NCBI RefSeq assembly: GCF_052060035.1
Contig: NZ_JBPOEA010000003.1
Coordinates: 124,001-188,000, forward strand
Reading direction: 5' to 3'
Source: Fodinibius sp052060035
Lineage (GTDB): Bacteria; Bacteroidota; Rhodothermia; Balneolales; Balneolaceae
Length of the DNA stretch: 64,000 nucleotides
The position numbers and the translations under genes are program-made. The notes below the pieces were generated by a model that did not search any database, was not told where the DNA came from, and saw only the letters and a program-made list of their open reading frames with translations. Of this stretch, positions 53,714-62,390 are shown piece after piece (within the stretch, counting starts at the first letter, position 1; each line of letters starts with the position of its first letter).

Positions 53714-54693
53714 ACATCACTAAAGCGGGATATCACGGTATTCTGCTTCCGGATTTGAACCTCGGTTTCGATTACAGCGGTACCGACACACAACACACCT
53801 TTATTTCGCATGCCCATGCTGATCACATGCCACGCAACCGGCAAAGCAGCGTCTACTGCACCTCCAATACCCTTAAATTGATGCGGCGTCGGGGCTATAA
53901 AGGCAGCGCAACCGTCTTAGAGTTTGGGGAATCCATAGAAACAGACGAGGCACGTATTACACTCTACCCGGCAGGACACATTTTGGGATCAGCGATGGTA
54001 TATGTAGAATCTGATGAAGGTTCTGTCCTCTATACCGGAGACTACCGCACGCCCCCGTCTCCCGCTTCAGAGGGATTTTCCATTCCCGAGCAGGTCGATC
54101 ATTTTATTACCGAAGCCACCTTTTCATTGCCCATTTACAAATGGGATACCCACGAAAACCTCGGACAGGAAATTCGGTCATTTGCACAACAAACATTGGA
54201 TGATGAGGCAACGCCGGTTTTTCTGGCATATAATCTTGGTAAAGCGCAAGAAGTGATGCACTTGTTGGCACCACTGGAACACAAAGTGCAAATACACGGT
54301 GCAGGCTATAAGCTTTGTGATGTATATGAAGAAGCAGGAATTGACCTGGGTGACTACGAGCCTTACGATCGCAACACCTGTGAAGGTAAGATTTTGATTA
54401 CCACAAATTCAGCCTTGAATAACGGCTTTGCATCTAACATCCGCGAAAAACGCATCGCCTACTGCTCGGGATGGGCCACGCGAGATGCTGCTCGAAGTCA
54501 ACTAACCGTCCATAAACTAATACCCCTTTCTGATCACCTCGACTTTTTTGAGCTGATTCATCTTTGTGAATCATTAAATCCTCAAATGGTTCATATTACA
54601 CATACTCCCAACGCCGATGTCGTTCAACATTATTTGGAGCAACGGAATATTTGCTCCCGATTTTTAGATATGGAGGTCGAAGAAGATGACTGA
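53710..54693 (+). CDS. Ligase-associated DNA exonuclease (metallo-beta-lactamase fold)
   Basis: The 327-residue protein has the metallo-beta-lactamase/beta-CASP metal motif HAHADH (residues 34-39), further ligands in YPAGHILGSAM and YTGDYRTPP, and the late YCSGWATRD and PLSDHLDF motifs. It matches the family of exonucleases found beside ATP-dependent ligases in bacterial repair modules. The ligase gene overlaps its 3' end by eight bases. No signal peptide is present. Usual companions, an Lhr-type helicase and a PdeM-type phosphoesterase, are not seen in this window. Confidence 0.92.
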   Translation: MNITKAGYHGILLPDLNLGFDYSGTDTQHTFISHAHADHMPRNRQSSVYCTSNTLKLMRRRGYKGSATVLEFGESIETDEARITLYPAGHILGSAMVYVESDEGSVLYTGDYRTPPSPASEGFSIPEQVDHFITEATFSLPIYKWDTHENLGQEIRSFAQQTLDDEATPVFLAYNLGKAQEVMHLLAPLEHKVQIHGAGYKLCDVYEEAGIDLGDYEPYDRNTCEGKILITTNSALNNGFASNIREKRIAYCSGWATRDAARSQLTVHKLIPLSDHLDFFELIHLCESLNPQMVHITHTPNADVVQHYLEQRNICSRFLDMEVEEDD

Positions 54694-56404
54694 TTCCCAA
54701 AGTACATTCCGCCACTTATCTGAGACGGCTCAACAAATCAATGAAACCCGTAGTACAAATGCCAAAATATCGTTATGTGCAAAGTATTTTAAGGGCCTCA
54801 ATAGCGATAAAGAGTTGCAATTAGCTGCTCGTTTTTTAGGAGAGGGTGCTTTTTCATCTATTTCGGGGAAACTCGCAACGATCGGGAGCAGAACCTATTC
54901 AACCTGCGCCGCCGAGTTCTGCGAAATCGATTACGAAAAAGTATTTAAACCGTGCAAAACAGCATTAGGTAGTGCCTCCGAAGCTATCGAAAAGCTAATG
55001 CACAACATTGAAGCTGCACGCGAAAAGTGTGAACCTGGCAAGCTCATGCTCCAAGAGATTGAATCCATTTACCAAGAGATCTATCAGGTTTCCTCCCGTG
55101 CTGACAAGCAACGTATTCTTCGCAGGGCCTGGAAGCAGATGACTCCACTCGAAATCAAGTTCTTCATCCGAATCATGACGCGGGGATCGCTGCGTATCGG
55201 CTTCGAAACCAAAAGTGTTGTTTCTGCACTGGCCAAAGCTTTTGGCAAAAATATGGATGACGTTCGTTATGTCCATATGATTACCGGTAGTATTGGCAAA
55301 ACAGCTCTACTCTGTAAGAATAACAACCTTGATGAGGCAAACTTCAAGCTCTTTCATCCGCTGTCATTTATGTTGGCATCACCTATCGAAAGTTGCACAG
55401 TGGAAAACGTGGATCAATACATCGCCGAGGAAAAATTCGACGGCATGCGGGCTCAGGCCCACATTAGCGGACAGCAGGTTAAATTGTATTCTCGCGATCT
55501 CAACGATATTACGCATTCTTTCCCTGAAATTGTGCGGTTTTTCTTGAAAAAAGACTTGCCTGATGTCGTTTTTGACGGTGAAATATGTGTCTATAAAGAC
55601 GATGAGATTCTGCCTTTTCAACTGCTTCAAAAGCGCATGGGACGAAAAAATCCGGGGAAAAAGATTCTGAAAAAATTCCCCGTTTTATTCATTTCCTATG
55701 ACCTTCTTTTTCATGATACTAATCCCATTTTTGAGCACTCCCTTACACAACGGCGACAGCTTCTGGAACAGCTTTCCAATAAACATGAACTACCAATCAC
55801 CAACCAATTTACGGTGCAGGACCATGATCATGTTGATGAACTTTTTAAACGAGCCCTGGCTCACGGCAATGAGGGATTGATGCTCAAAAAAGCTGACAGC
55901 ACTTACGAATATGGACAGCGCCGCAAATCGTGGCTCAAAGTCAAAAAACCGGGTGGTACGCTTGATACGGTAATGATGTATGCTCATGCCGGTTCGGGAA
56001 AACGGGGAGGCTATTATTCGGATTTTACGCTGGGTATTCGAGTAGCTGAAGATGAGCGTTATGAAGAAGAGTTCATACCCATTGGAAAAGCATATGGGGG
56101 GTATACCGATGAGGCGATGAAGCGACTGAACAAGCGCATCAAAGATCTGACTGTCGAAAAATACGGTCCTACGCTGGGGCTTATCCCTGAAATTGTCATT
56201 GAACTCGAGTTTGATGATATCCAGGTAAATAAGCGGACCAAGGCTAATTATTCGCTGCGTCTTCCTCGTTTTAAGACCATTCGCTGGGATTTGGATCCAA
56301 AAGATGCTGATACCTTAAAGGATGTGGAACAGATGTATCAACAGAAAATAGATCGCGAACGGTTGAAACAACGCGAAAATCCGTCGTTTCATTTCCCAAA
56401 ATAA
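54686..56404 (+). CDS. ATP-dependent DNA ligase
   Basis: The 572-residue protein has an N-terminal DNA-binding domain (about 1-215), an adenylation domain and an OB fold. The adenylated lysine is K250 in EEKFDGMRAQ (motif I). Other motifs are VFDGEICVY (III), EGLMLKKADSTYEYGQR (IV) and SWLKVKKPGG (V), with LRLPRFKTIRWD at the end of the OB fold. This is the long archaeal/eukaryal-type ligase found in bacterial repair modules, distinct from the NAD-dependent replicative LigA. It overlaps the exonuclease gene. Two inverted repeats follow its stop. Confidence 0.95.
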   Translation: MTDSQSTFRHLSETAQQINETRSTNAKISLCAKYFKGLNSDKELQLAARFLGEGAFSSISGKLATIGSRTYSTCAAEFCEIDYEKVFKPCKTALGSASEAIEKLMHNIEAAREKCEPGKLMLQEIESIYQEIYQVSSRADKQRILRRAWKQMTPLEIKFFIRIMTRGSLRIGFETKSVVSALAKAFGKNMDDVRYVHMITGSIGKTALLCKNNNLDEANFKLFHPLSFMLASPIESCTVENVDQYIAEEKFDGMRAQAHISGQQVKLYSRDLNDITHSFPEIVRFFLKKDLPDVVFDGEICVYKDDEILPFQLLQKRMGRKNPGKKILKKFPVLFISYDLLFHDTNPIFEHSLTQRRQLLEQLSNKHELPITNQFTVQDHDHVDELFKRALAHGNEGLMLKKADSTYEYGQRRKSWLKVKKPGGTLDTVMMYAHAGSGKRGGYYSDFTLGIRVAEDERYEEEFIPIGKAYGGYTDEAMKRLNKRIKDLTVEKYGPTLGLIPEIVIELEFDDIQVNKRTKANYSLRLPRFKTIRWDLDPKDADTLKDVEQMYQQKIDRERLKQRENPSFHFPK

Positions 56405-56416
56405 AAAATACTGATG

Positions 56417-56458
56417 GAATTGCAGTTGCTATTTTTAAATAAATAGCAACTGCAATTC
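56417..56458. repeat. Perfect 18-bp inverted repeat after the ligase gene
   Basis: Arms 56417-56434 and 56441-56458 are exact reverse complements with a 6-base loop. There is no T-run. It could end transcription from both sides of the convergent ligase and lipoprotein genes, or be the relic of a palindromic element. Confidence 0.7.
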
Positions 56459-56500
56459 GGCCGAGTTCAACCCAAGCCTTTGTAGAGTCCCAAAAAATTA

Positions 56501-56544
56501 AGATCATACTGCGAGGAAACCATTCCTCCCTTGCAGTATGATCT
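56501..56544. repeat. Second inverted repeat in the same junction
   Basis: Outer arms AGATCATACTGC (56501-56512) and its complement (56533-56544) pair perfectly. Inside is a 6-bp stem GAGGAA/TTCCTC with a 4-base loop. It lies 43 bases from the first repeat and is unrelated to it in sequence. Confidence 0.65.
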
Positions 56545-56575
56545 CTAAATTAGTGCTGATTAAGTAGCTGAAATG

Positions 56576-57070
56576 CTAATTCTGCTTTGTCAATCCCTGT
56601 TCTTCAAGCTCAGTAAAAACAGGCTGAATGTAATCCTGCACTGCTTTTTTCTTGACATCGAAGGTTCGCCATTCCGACATCTTAACCTGTTTTTGAAGTC
56701 GAATAGAAACCTTGGAACCAGAGCCTTCATCGCTAATATTGACTTTCATCCGCATTCGTTCGTCACTACTGGATCCTGCAACACGTCCACCGCTTACTGA
56801 TCCGGACCCACCGGTTTCTCTCCAGCCGGTTTCCAGGGTATGTGCCTGTTCATCAGACGATTCTATTTCCCAAGCCTGATCCATCAGAATATCGAAAGCA
56901 TTACTCTCAAGAACCTCATTTACCGTACCAAAAACCTCATCCGGAGACTCCTGATACGTTTGATATGTTAACCCTTTCTGTTGTGCATCCGGCAATTGGT
57001 AAACTGAACTACTGCCACAGCTTATCATTAACAACCCAACTATTAAAATACTCGTGATTTTCATCTTCAT
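56576..57070 (-). CDS. Putative lipoprotein of unknown function
   Basis: The 164-residue protein has a lipoprotein signal (SILIVGLLMISC, Cys about residue 18), so it is lipid-anchored. The mature part has a predicted alpha/beta layout with a polar Gly/Ser-rich loop (TGGSGSVSGGRVAGSSSDE) between two beta regions. The segment SPDEVFGTVNEVLES resembles small lipoproteins with a BamC-like or similar fold, but this is weak. A second ATG two codons in is an alternative start. It is convergent with the ligase gene and divergent from the glycosylase-like gene. Confidence 0.7.
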   Translation of the reverse strand: MKMKITSILIVGLLMISCGSSSVYQLPDAQQKGLTYQTYQESPDEVFGTVNEVLESNAFDILMDQAWEIESSDEQAHTLETGWRETGGSGSVSGGRVAGSSSDERMRMKVNISDEGSGSKVSIRLQKQVKMSEWRTFDVKKKAVQDYIQPVFTELEEQGLTKQN

Positions 57071-57219
57071 AATATCTTCTCTTGTTAGAATGTATTGTTT
57101 CCCTTAAAAAGATGATTAATTTCCAAAGTGTCAAAAAACCTATCCACTTCAAGGAATGATCGAAAAAATAGTTGCATTTTTTTGTTCCACTTAACATTAA
57201 TTCTTTACTTCACGCTTTC

Positions 57220-58173
57220 ATGAGTAACTGGACGCTACCATCAACACCACCCCACGACTGGTTTTTATGCCTGGATATTGACCAGTATTTCGATCACGAA
57301 CACGATCCCGAAAAGGTCTTTGAAGAAGGATTCACCCGCCCTATTCCCTTAGAAGATCGGGATATACTTGTGACCTCCTTTTTCAATGGGGATCCGGAAA
57401 ACCCCCAATTTCACTTTGAAAGTGATGAGTCGCTTAGCGCCAACGAAATTGAAGAAGCCAACAAAAGCTTAGCACGCATTTTCGGCACCAACATTGACCT
57501 GCGCCCCTTATATGATCAAGCTAAAGACGATCCGGTGTTGGGTCCTTTGCTTACCGAGTATTATGGATTCAAGCGGATGGCCCGCGCTACCCTTTTTGAA
57601 GATACCATTAACCGTATCATCCAGATGCGGCTTTCGCATAAACCGACGGCCAAAAAGATGGTCTACAATGTGCGCAAAAGTTACGGTTCACTTATCAACA
57701 CAGGAGGTGAAAATATCCCGGCCTGGCCGCGACCGCATCAGCTCATTAAAGCCACCCCAATGAGTATTCGTCAGCTCGATCCCGGGCCCACTAAGCGAAA
57801 GGGAGAATTTATCATCGGCTTTGCCGAGGATCTGCTTTCCGGTGAACAAGATCTGCGCCACCTGGAAACGTGTCCGCCAGACGAATTTTACAATACGATT
57901 TCAAATGTACGCGGCATAGGCCCAACCTCTGCTCAGCAGTTAATGCTGTTTCGTGAACGTCCCGATGCCGTCTTTCCCAGCAACAAAAACAAAGGCAAAG
58001 AAAAAGGACATCGTCGGTGGATTATCCTCAACTATGGCGGGGATCCCGACAACACCTCGGAAAATGAATTTCAGCAGATGATCAAAAACTGGGAAGGCTA
58101 CGAAGCGGCCGGACTCGAATTTTTATTCATCGATTGGGTGATGAGCGAGAAAGAAAAAAAGCAGAACCGTTAA
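57220..58173 (+). CDS. HhH-GPD DNA glycosylase-like protein lacking the catalytic Asp
   Basis: The 317-residue protein (ATG 57220; an in-frame TTG at 57172 is less likely) has an AlkA/OGG1-like layout. An N-terminal domain covers about 1-110, followed by the helical GPD core (LFEDTINRIIQMRLSHKPTA at about 125-144). A helix-hairpin-helix at 230-241 reads VRGIGPTSAQQL. In AlkA-type enzymes the catalytic Asp follows a V-F-P/L motif; here the matching stretch is VFPSNKNKGK (251-260), with no Asp. The Lys used by bifunctional glycosylases in the HhH is also absent. It may bind DNA damage without cutting it, or use another residue. Confidence 0.7.
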   Translation: MSNWTLPSTPPHDWFLCLDIDQYFDHEHDPEKVFEEGFTRPIPLEDRDILVTSFFNGDPENPQFHFESDESLSANEIEEANKSLARIFGTNIDLRPLYDQAKDDPVLGPLLTEYYGFKRMARATLFEDTINRIIQMRLSHKPTAKKMVYNVRKSYGSLINTGGENIPAWPRPHQLIKATPMSIRQLDPGPTKRKGEFIIGFAEDLLSGEQDLRHLETCPPDEFYNTISNVRGIGPTSAQQLMLFRERPDAVFPSNKNKGKEKGHRRWIILNYGGDPDNTSENEFQQMIKNWEGYEAAGLEFLFIDWVMSEKEKKQNR

Positions 58174-58182
58174 ATTGGTCTA

Positions 58183-58208
58183 TGTCATTCCAACTTGTTT
58201 CGGGATCT
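58183..58208. repeat. REP-like degenerate palindrome
   Basis: The stretch from TGTCATTCC to TTTCGGGATC is a short imperfect palindrome (one mismatch and one G-T pair) resembling interspersed repeats often seen in intergenic DNA of Bacteroidota and other bacteria. Only one copy was noticed in the window, so this is tentative. Confidence 0.3.
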
Positions 58209-58360
58209 TATATAGCAGGTTCTGATAAAAGTTCAGCATAATACAATAAGGAAAGATGTTAGTTTTGTTTCGTATCTCTACTGCGTAGCGCATTAGATAA
58301 ACAATCCATTTCGAATTATCATAACCTAAACGTCGATATTTAATTCAGAATATCGATTCA

Positions 58361-60172
58361 TCAGTACAGATCCTCTTCCGGCTGAATATCGATCAGCTTA
58401 CGCCAGGCTTTAAACAAAAATCCCGAAGCAACAAGGGCTACAACCGTAATTACAGAGGCCAGAATCCATTTGCCGTATATCCAATATCCGGTGGCAAAGA
58501 GCGCGCCGTATACAGCAATGCATCCCAACACCATACAGAGCAATCCCTGAGGCACGCGCCATGCTTCATCTTCTAACGGTTCTACCTCTTTATCCTCAGC
58601 ACGAGCTTTGTTGATAACAGTTTGCCACCCGGGTCCACCCGGACGCGCTACTTTACAAAAGTTGATCAACGTTTCTTTATCCGTGGGACGGGTAGCAAAT
58701 GTTACTCCTACCCATCCTATAGTTGTGACAATTACACCGATAATAAGTTCTTGCCATCCCGTAACCTCCGGTAGACCGGTATAGGGATGCCCAAACTGAA
58801 AATAGAGGGCAACCGCAAAAGCGATAAACATAGCTGCGATTTCACTTCCCGCATTAATACGCCACCAAAACCAACGAAGGATAAAGAGTAATCCTGTCCC
58901 CGCACCTATTTGAAGGATAATTTGAAAACTATCGAGTGCATTTCTCAGTAATAATGCAAGAGCACCGGCGACAATCATCAGAATAACCGTAGAAATACGA
59001 CCCACCATCACAAGCTCTTTTTCCGAGCTTTCGGGACGGATGAATCGTTTATAAAAATCATTCACCAAGTACGATGATCCCCAATTGAGATGCGTAGAAA
59101 TAGTGGACATGTAGGCTGCCGTGAGAGATGCCACTACCAATCCCAACCAGCCTGTAGGAATAAAAGTAAGCATCGCCGGATAACCCATATCATGATCAGC
59201 TACCCCCGATGCATCAGGGAAGGCATTTTTTAAATCAGCCACTTCCGGAAAGACAATAATCGAGCATAAACCCACGATAATCCATGGCCAGGGACGCAAA
59301 GCATAATGGGCGGCATTAAAAAAGAACACCGCTGCAATAGAGTTATTTTCATCTTTGGCCGCAAACATACGCTGGGCGATATATCCGCCGCCGCCCGGTT
59401 CCGCACCGGGATAATAGACACTCCACCACTGAATGACCAACGGAATGATAAATATGCCGATAGCCTGTGAGGGATCAGAAAAATCGGGAAGTATATTTAA
59501 TTTACTCACAACTTCTTTATGCTCCAAAAGCCCACTCAATCCACCAACTTCGGGATGATTGAGGGCTACATAAGCTGCAATCAAACTCCCCCCGAGAGCC
59601 AGAAAAAACTGGAAAAAGTCCGTGAGTAAAACCCCGCGCAAACCGCCTAAAGAACTGTAAATAACAGTGACGATACCGGCAATCACCACAGTTTCTACGG
59701 GCGTCAGTCCCATAAGTACACCGCTAATTTTAATAGCCGCCAGCGATACCGTAGCCATTACTACCACATTAAAAATAAAACCAAGGTAAACAGCACGGAA
59801 TCCACGTAAAAAAGCAGCCATTTTACCGCTGTAGCGAAGCTCGTAAAACTCTACATCGGTAAGTACCCCGGAGCGCTTCCATAAATTCGCATATACAAAA
59901 ACAGTCAACATCCCGGTAAGCAAAAACGCCCACCACACCCAGTTTCCAGCTACGCCATCGGTACGCACGATATTAGAAACAAGGTTGGGTGTATCGGTTG
60001 AAAAAGTCGTGGCTACCATCGAAATCCCCAGTAACCACCAGGGCATATTCTTTCCCGCGGCAAAAAATTGCTCGGAATTTTTACCGGCCTTACGCATCAC
60101 CCAAACACCAATCAGCAACGAAAAGATTAAATAAGCTCCAATAATGGCCCAGTCAATGGGTGCAAGAATCAT
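58361..60172 (-). CDS. Sodium:solute symporter family transporter
   Basis: The 603-residue protein has about 13-14 membrane helices and the SSS-family core: WAIIGAYLIFSLLIGVWVMRKAG at the N-terminus, TTFSTDTPNLVSNIVRTDG, YSSLGGLRGVLLTDFFQFFLALGG split across helices 5-6, and ASLTAAYMSTISTHLNWGSSYLVND. It should couple solute uptake to sodium. The substrate (sugar, amino acid, or other) cannot be told. The C-terminal 120 residues include an added cytoplasmic loop and two helices. It stands alone, with a -7-like box at 60217-60224. Confidence 0.92.
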   Translation of the reverse strand: MILAPIDWAIIGAYLIFSLLIGVWVMRKAGKNSEQFFAAGKNMPWWLLGISMVATTFSTDTPNLVSNIVRTDGVAGNWVWWAFLLTGMLTVFVYANLWKRSGVLTDVEFYELRYSGKMAAFLRGFRAVYLGFIFNVVVMATVSLAAIKISGVLMGLTPVETVVIAGIVTVIYSSLGGLRGVLLTDFFQFFLALGGSLIAAYVALNHPEVGGLSGLLEHKEVVSKLNILPDFSDPSQAIGIFIIPLVIQWWSVYYPGAEPGGGGYIAQRMFAAKDENNSIAAVFFFNAAHYALRPWPWIIVGLCSIIVFPEVADLKNAFPDASGVADHDMGYPAMLTFIPTGWLGLVVASLTAAYMSTISTHLNWGSSYLVNDFYKRFIRPESSEKELVMVGRISTVILMIVAGALALLLRNALDSFQIILQIGAGTGLLFILRWFWWRINAGSEIAAMFIAFAVALYFQFGHPYTGLPEVTGWQELIIGVIVTTIGWVGVTFATRPTDKETLINFCKVARPGGPGWQTVINKARAEDKEVEPLEDEAWRVPQGLLCMVLGCIAVYGALFATGYWIYGKWILASVITVVALVASGFLFKAWRKLIDIQPEEDLY

Positions 60173-60216
60173 GGTTGTTTGATAATATTACGATTGATTA
60201 TTCTAAAGATCTCTAA

Positions 60217-60224
60217 CAAACGTA
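60217..60224 (-). promoter_or_regulatory. Candidate -7 promoter element of the symporter gene
   Basis: On the minus strand TACGTTTG matches TAnnTTTG exactly, 44 bases before the ATG. A TTG lies 16 bases further upstream, closer than the usual 19-20. Confidence 0.4.
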
Positions 60225-60316
60225 ATTTTATTAAGAGGCTCAACGTCATTTAAAAATATTTTCCATTTGCACATCTAAAGTATAACCGTTAGAAAATCAC
60301 ACACCCTTATTGAAAT

Positions 60317-60347
60317 AAAAAAGTCCCCATCTATCGAACGGGGACCT
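60317..60347 (-). terminator. Terminator of the beta-propeller lipoprotein gene
   Basis: On the minus strand AGGTCCCC and GGGGACTT form an 8-bp stem (one G-T pair, loop about 14 bases) followed by six T. It lies just after the stop at 60376. Confidence 0.85.
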
Positions 60348-60375
60348 ACTATATTTCTTTCTGCTAATGTTTTTC

Positions 60376-62244
60376 TTACAACTGATAAGCTCTAATTCCA
60401 CCTTCATCAATGATTAATACCTTTCTAAAATCATCGACGGGTATAAACCCACGAGCATACAAGTCTCCGTAAATATTTTTATCGAGTTCTTTTAAGGTGA
60501 AATCTGTAATAAGTTTAGTACTATCTAAATCGAAAACATACAACTTTTCACGACTTGAAAGAACTTTCTCACTTTTAACAAATATTCTTTCTTCATTACC
60601 GGTCCAGCTTCTTACGCGCCCATCAATATCACCCTGAAAGAGCGAGTCAGGTACTGCACTGTTTACCACAGCCAAATTCTTTGCTCCGATGAGGGCAAAT
60701 TCGTTGCCGGACGTTTTATAAATTTCATTGATATTGCCAATATCATAATCATCAAACTTATGATTCCATATCAATTCTCCATTTTCCATACTCACCTTGT
60801 ATAGAGCATTATCGGCTCCTGTCCAGATATTATTTCCATCCAGGAGTATGTTTGGAGTATAATTCTTGTCCAGCTGCTTGCCGAAATGCCAAGCATGCTT
60901 GCCTGTTTCCTTCTCGAAAGCATAAAAACCGGGTTGTTTTGATCCACCTACAACGTTACCTCCACCTGGAATCGTTATAATGACCGACTTATCAGTTAGA
61001 TGGATATCATGAACATCAGGCGCCTTTTCGAGAACCGGTGACGTCCACAGGAGCTCTCCGGTTGTAACATTAAACTTGGAAACCACTTTATCATCCAGGG
61101 CAAAGGAATTAACCTCACCCGTTGGGTTAACCGCATATACCTTATTCCCATCAACAAGTGGCATAGCCGTTTCGGCTGTTTCCAGGGTGTTGGTAGATGA
61201 TACCGCACTGGCCACCTTGGTATCCCCCATTCCAAATTCATCACGGGTTCCAAACAGACGGTTTCCATTTTCCAGATCAAAAAATTCCAGTGATCCACCA
61301 CTAAAATAGAGTAACGCCAATTGGTCGTGTAGCTCCAAACTTTCTATTTGATCTTCACGTCCTTTATATTTTGAGGACCATTTCAGCTCTCCGCTCCCGG
61401 CATCAATCCGATATAACTGCTTTACAGTTTCATCCGAATCTACCGTCTTGAGTACATCTTTCAGGTTTCCCATATCTCCAGCCATTAACAAATCATCACT
61501 TTCCTTCAAGTATTGAACAGCAGCTATTCCAGTACTGCTAAACTGATCAGTTTGCCAGAGCAAATGCCCGCTTTTGGAATCAAGTAAATGCAAAGTACCA
61601 TCGGCTGTTCTAAACAAAAAGGCATCCTTTTCAGGCACTTCTGTAATCATACTTTGAATGGCCCTTGTCTGCAGTAGCACTTCAGAAGCTATCCCCGCCG
61701 TAGCGCCACTTCCCACTGATAACTTGACGGCTAAACTCGTAATACCTTCCGCAAGATTATGATATTCTTCAAGATTCCATTTCAAATGGTGATTAACCCA
61801 AAGCTCCCTTCCTGAATCCAAGTCAATACTTCTCATGCCCCCCTCATCATCAGAACGATCGAACAGCAACAACACTTTTGAATCAGGAAGCGTATAATGC
61901 CAGTACTTAATTTCCACATCATTTTTTGTAGAAAAGCCTCCCATAGCTTGTTCTTTTATTTGATCACCAAACTGCCCAAATAACCCTTTTTTCTCTTTGA
62001 CATCTCTGAAAACTTCCTTCCCCGTTGTACCATCATAAATAATAATATCCGTATCGTTCTGTATAATGACGTGTTCGGTAGAAGTAACTTCTGCACTTTT
62101 ATAATTTTCCCAATCAATATTCTTACTCCACGAAGTTGGAACAGTTGCCTTTTGTGAAGAGGCACAACTACCAACAAAAAATCCCAGTATACATATAAGT
62201 ACTATAATTCCTCTGCTACCCGTTCTCTGAATCAAATATTCCAT
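60376..62244 (-). CDS. PQQ-like beta-propeller lipoprotein
   Basis: The 622-residue protein has a lipoprotein signal (IIVLICILGFFVGSC, Cys about residue 27). The rest is built of beta-propeller blades of the BamB/quinoprotein type, shown by repeats such as DSKSGHLLWQTDQ, DAGSGELKWSSK, NVTTGELLWTSP, EKETGKHAWHFGK and SMENGELIWNHK. Residues for PQQ binding are not evident, so it is more likely a scaffold or sensor than a dehydrogenase. It is longer than BamB (about 390) and not in a bam gene context. It is monocistronic. Confidence 0.85.
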   Translation of the reverse strand: MEYLIQRTGSRGIIVLICILGFFVGSCASSQKATVPTSWSKNIDWENYKSAEVTSTEHVIIQNDTDIIIYDGTTGKEVFRDVKEKKGLFGQFGDQIKEQAMGGFSTKNDVEIKYWHYTLPDSKVLLLFDRSDDEGGMRSIDLDSGRELWVNHHLKWNLEEYHNLAEGITSLAVKLSVGSGATAGIASEVLLQTRAIQSMITEVPEKDAFLFRTADGTLHLLDSKSGHLLWQTDQFSSTGIAAVQYLKESDDLLMAGDMGNLKDVLKTVDSDETVKQLYRIDAGSGELKWSSKYKGREDQIESLELHDQLALLYFSGGSLEFFDLENGNRLFGTRDEFGMGDTKVASAVSSTNTLETAETAMPLVDGNKVYAVNPTGEVNSFALDDKVVSKFNVTTGELLWTSPVLEKAPDVHDIHLTDKSVIITIPGGGNVVGGSKQPGFYAFEKETGKHAWHFGKQLDKNYTPNILLDGNNIWTGADNALYKVSMENGELIWNHKFDDYDIGNINEIYKTSGNEFALIGAKNLAVVNSAVPDSLFQGDIDGRVRSWTGNEERIFVKSEKVLSSREKLYVFDLDSTKLITDFTLKELDKNIYGDLYARGFIPVDDFRKVLIIDEGGIRAYQL

Positions 62245-62313
62245 TATCCTATTCGTATTTTTTGATATTATTTTCCACTAAGTAATACGAAAGGGTTGTC
62301 AAAAACAGCTCAA

Positions 62314-62350
62314 ATAAAAAAGCCCCGTCCCGGAACAGGGACGAGGCTTT
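62314..62350 (-). terminator. Terminator of groEL
   Basis: On the minus strand AAAGCCTCGTCCC and GGGACGGGGCTTT pair over 13 bp with one G-T pair and a 6-base loop, followed by six T. It lies 41 bases after the groEL stop. Confidence 0.92.
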
Positions 62351-62390
62351 AAATCGTCTTATGAAAGACGGTTAATCAAGAACGGCTGGC

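Noticed and set aside
60376..62244. Beta-propeller lipoprotein as BamB or a PQQ dehydrogenase
   Set aside because: It is much longer than BamB, is not in a bam neighbourhood, and shows no clear cofactor-binding residues.
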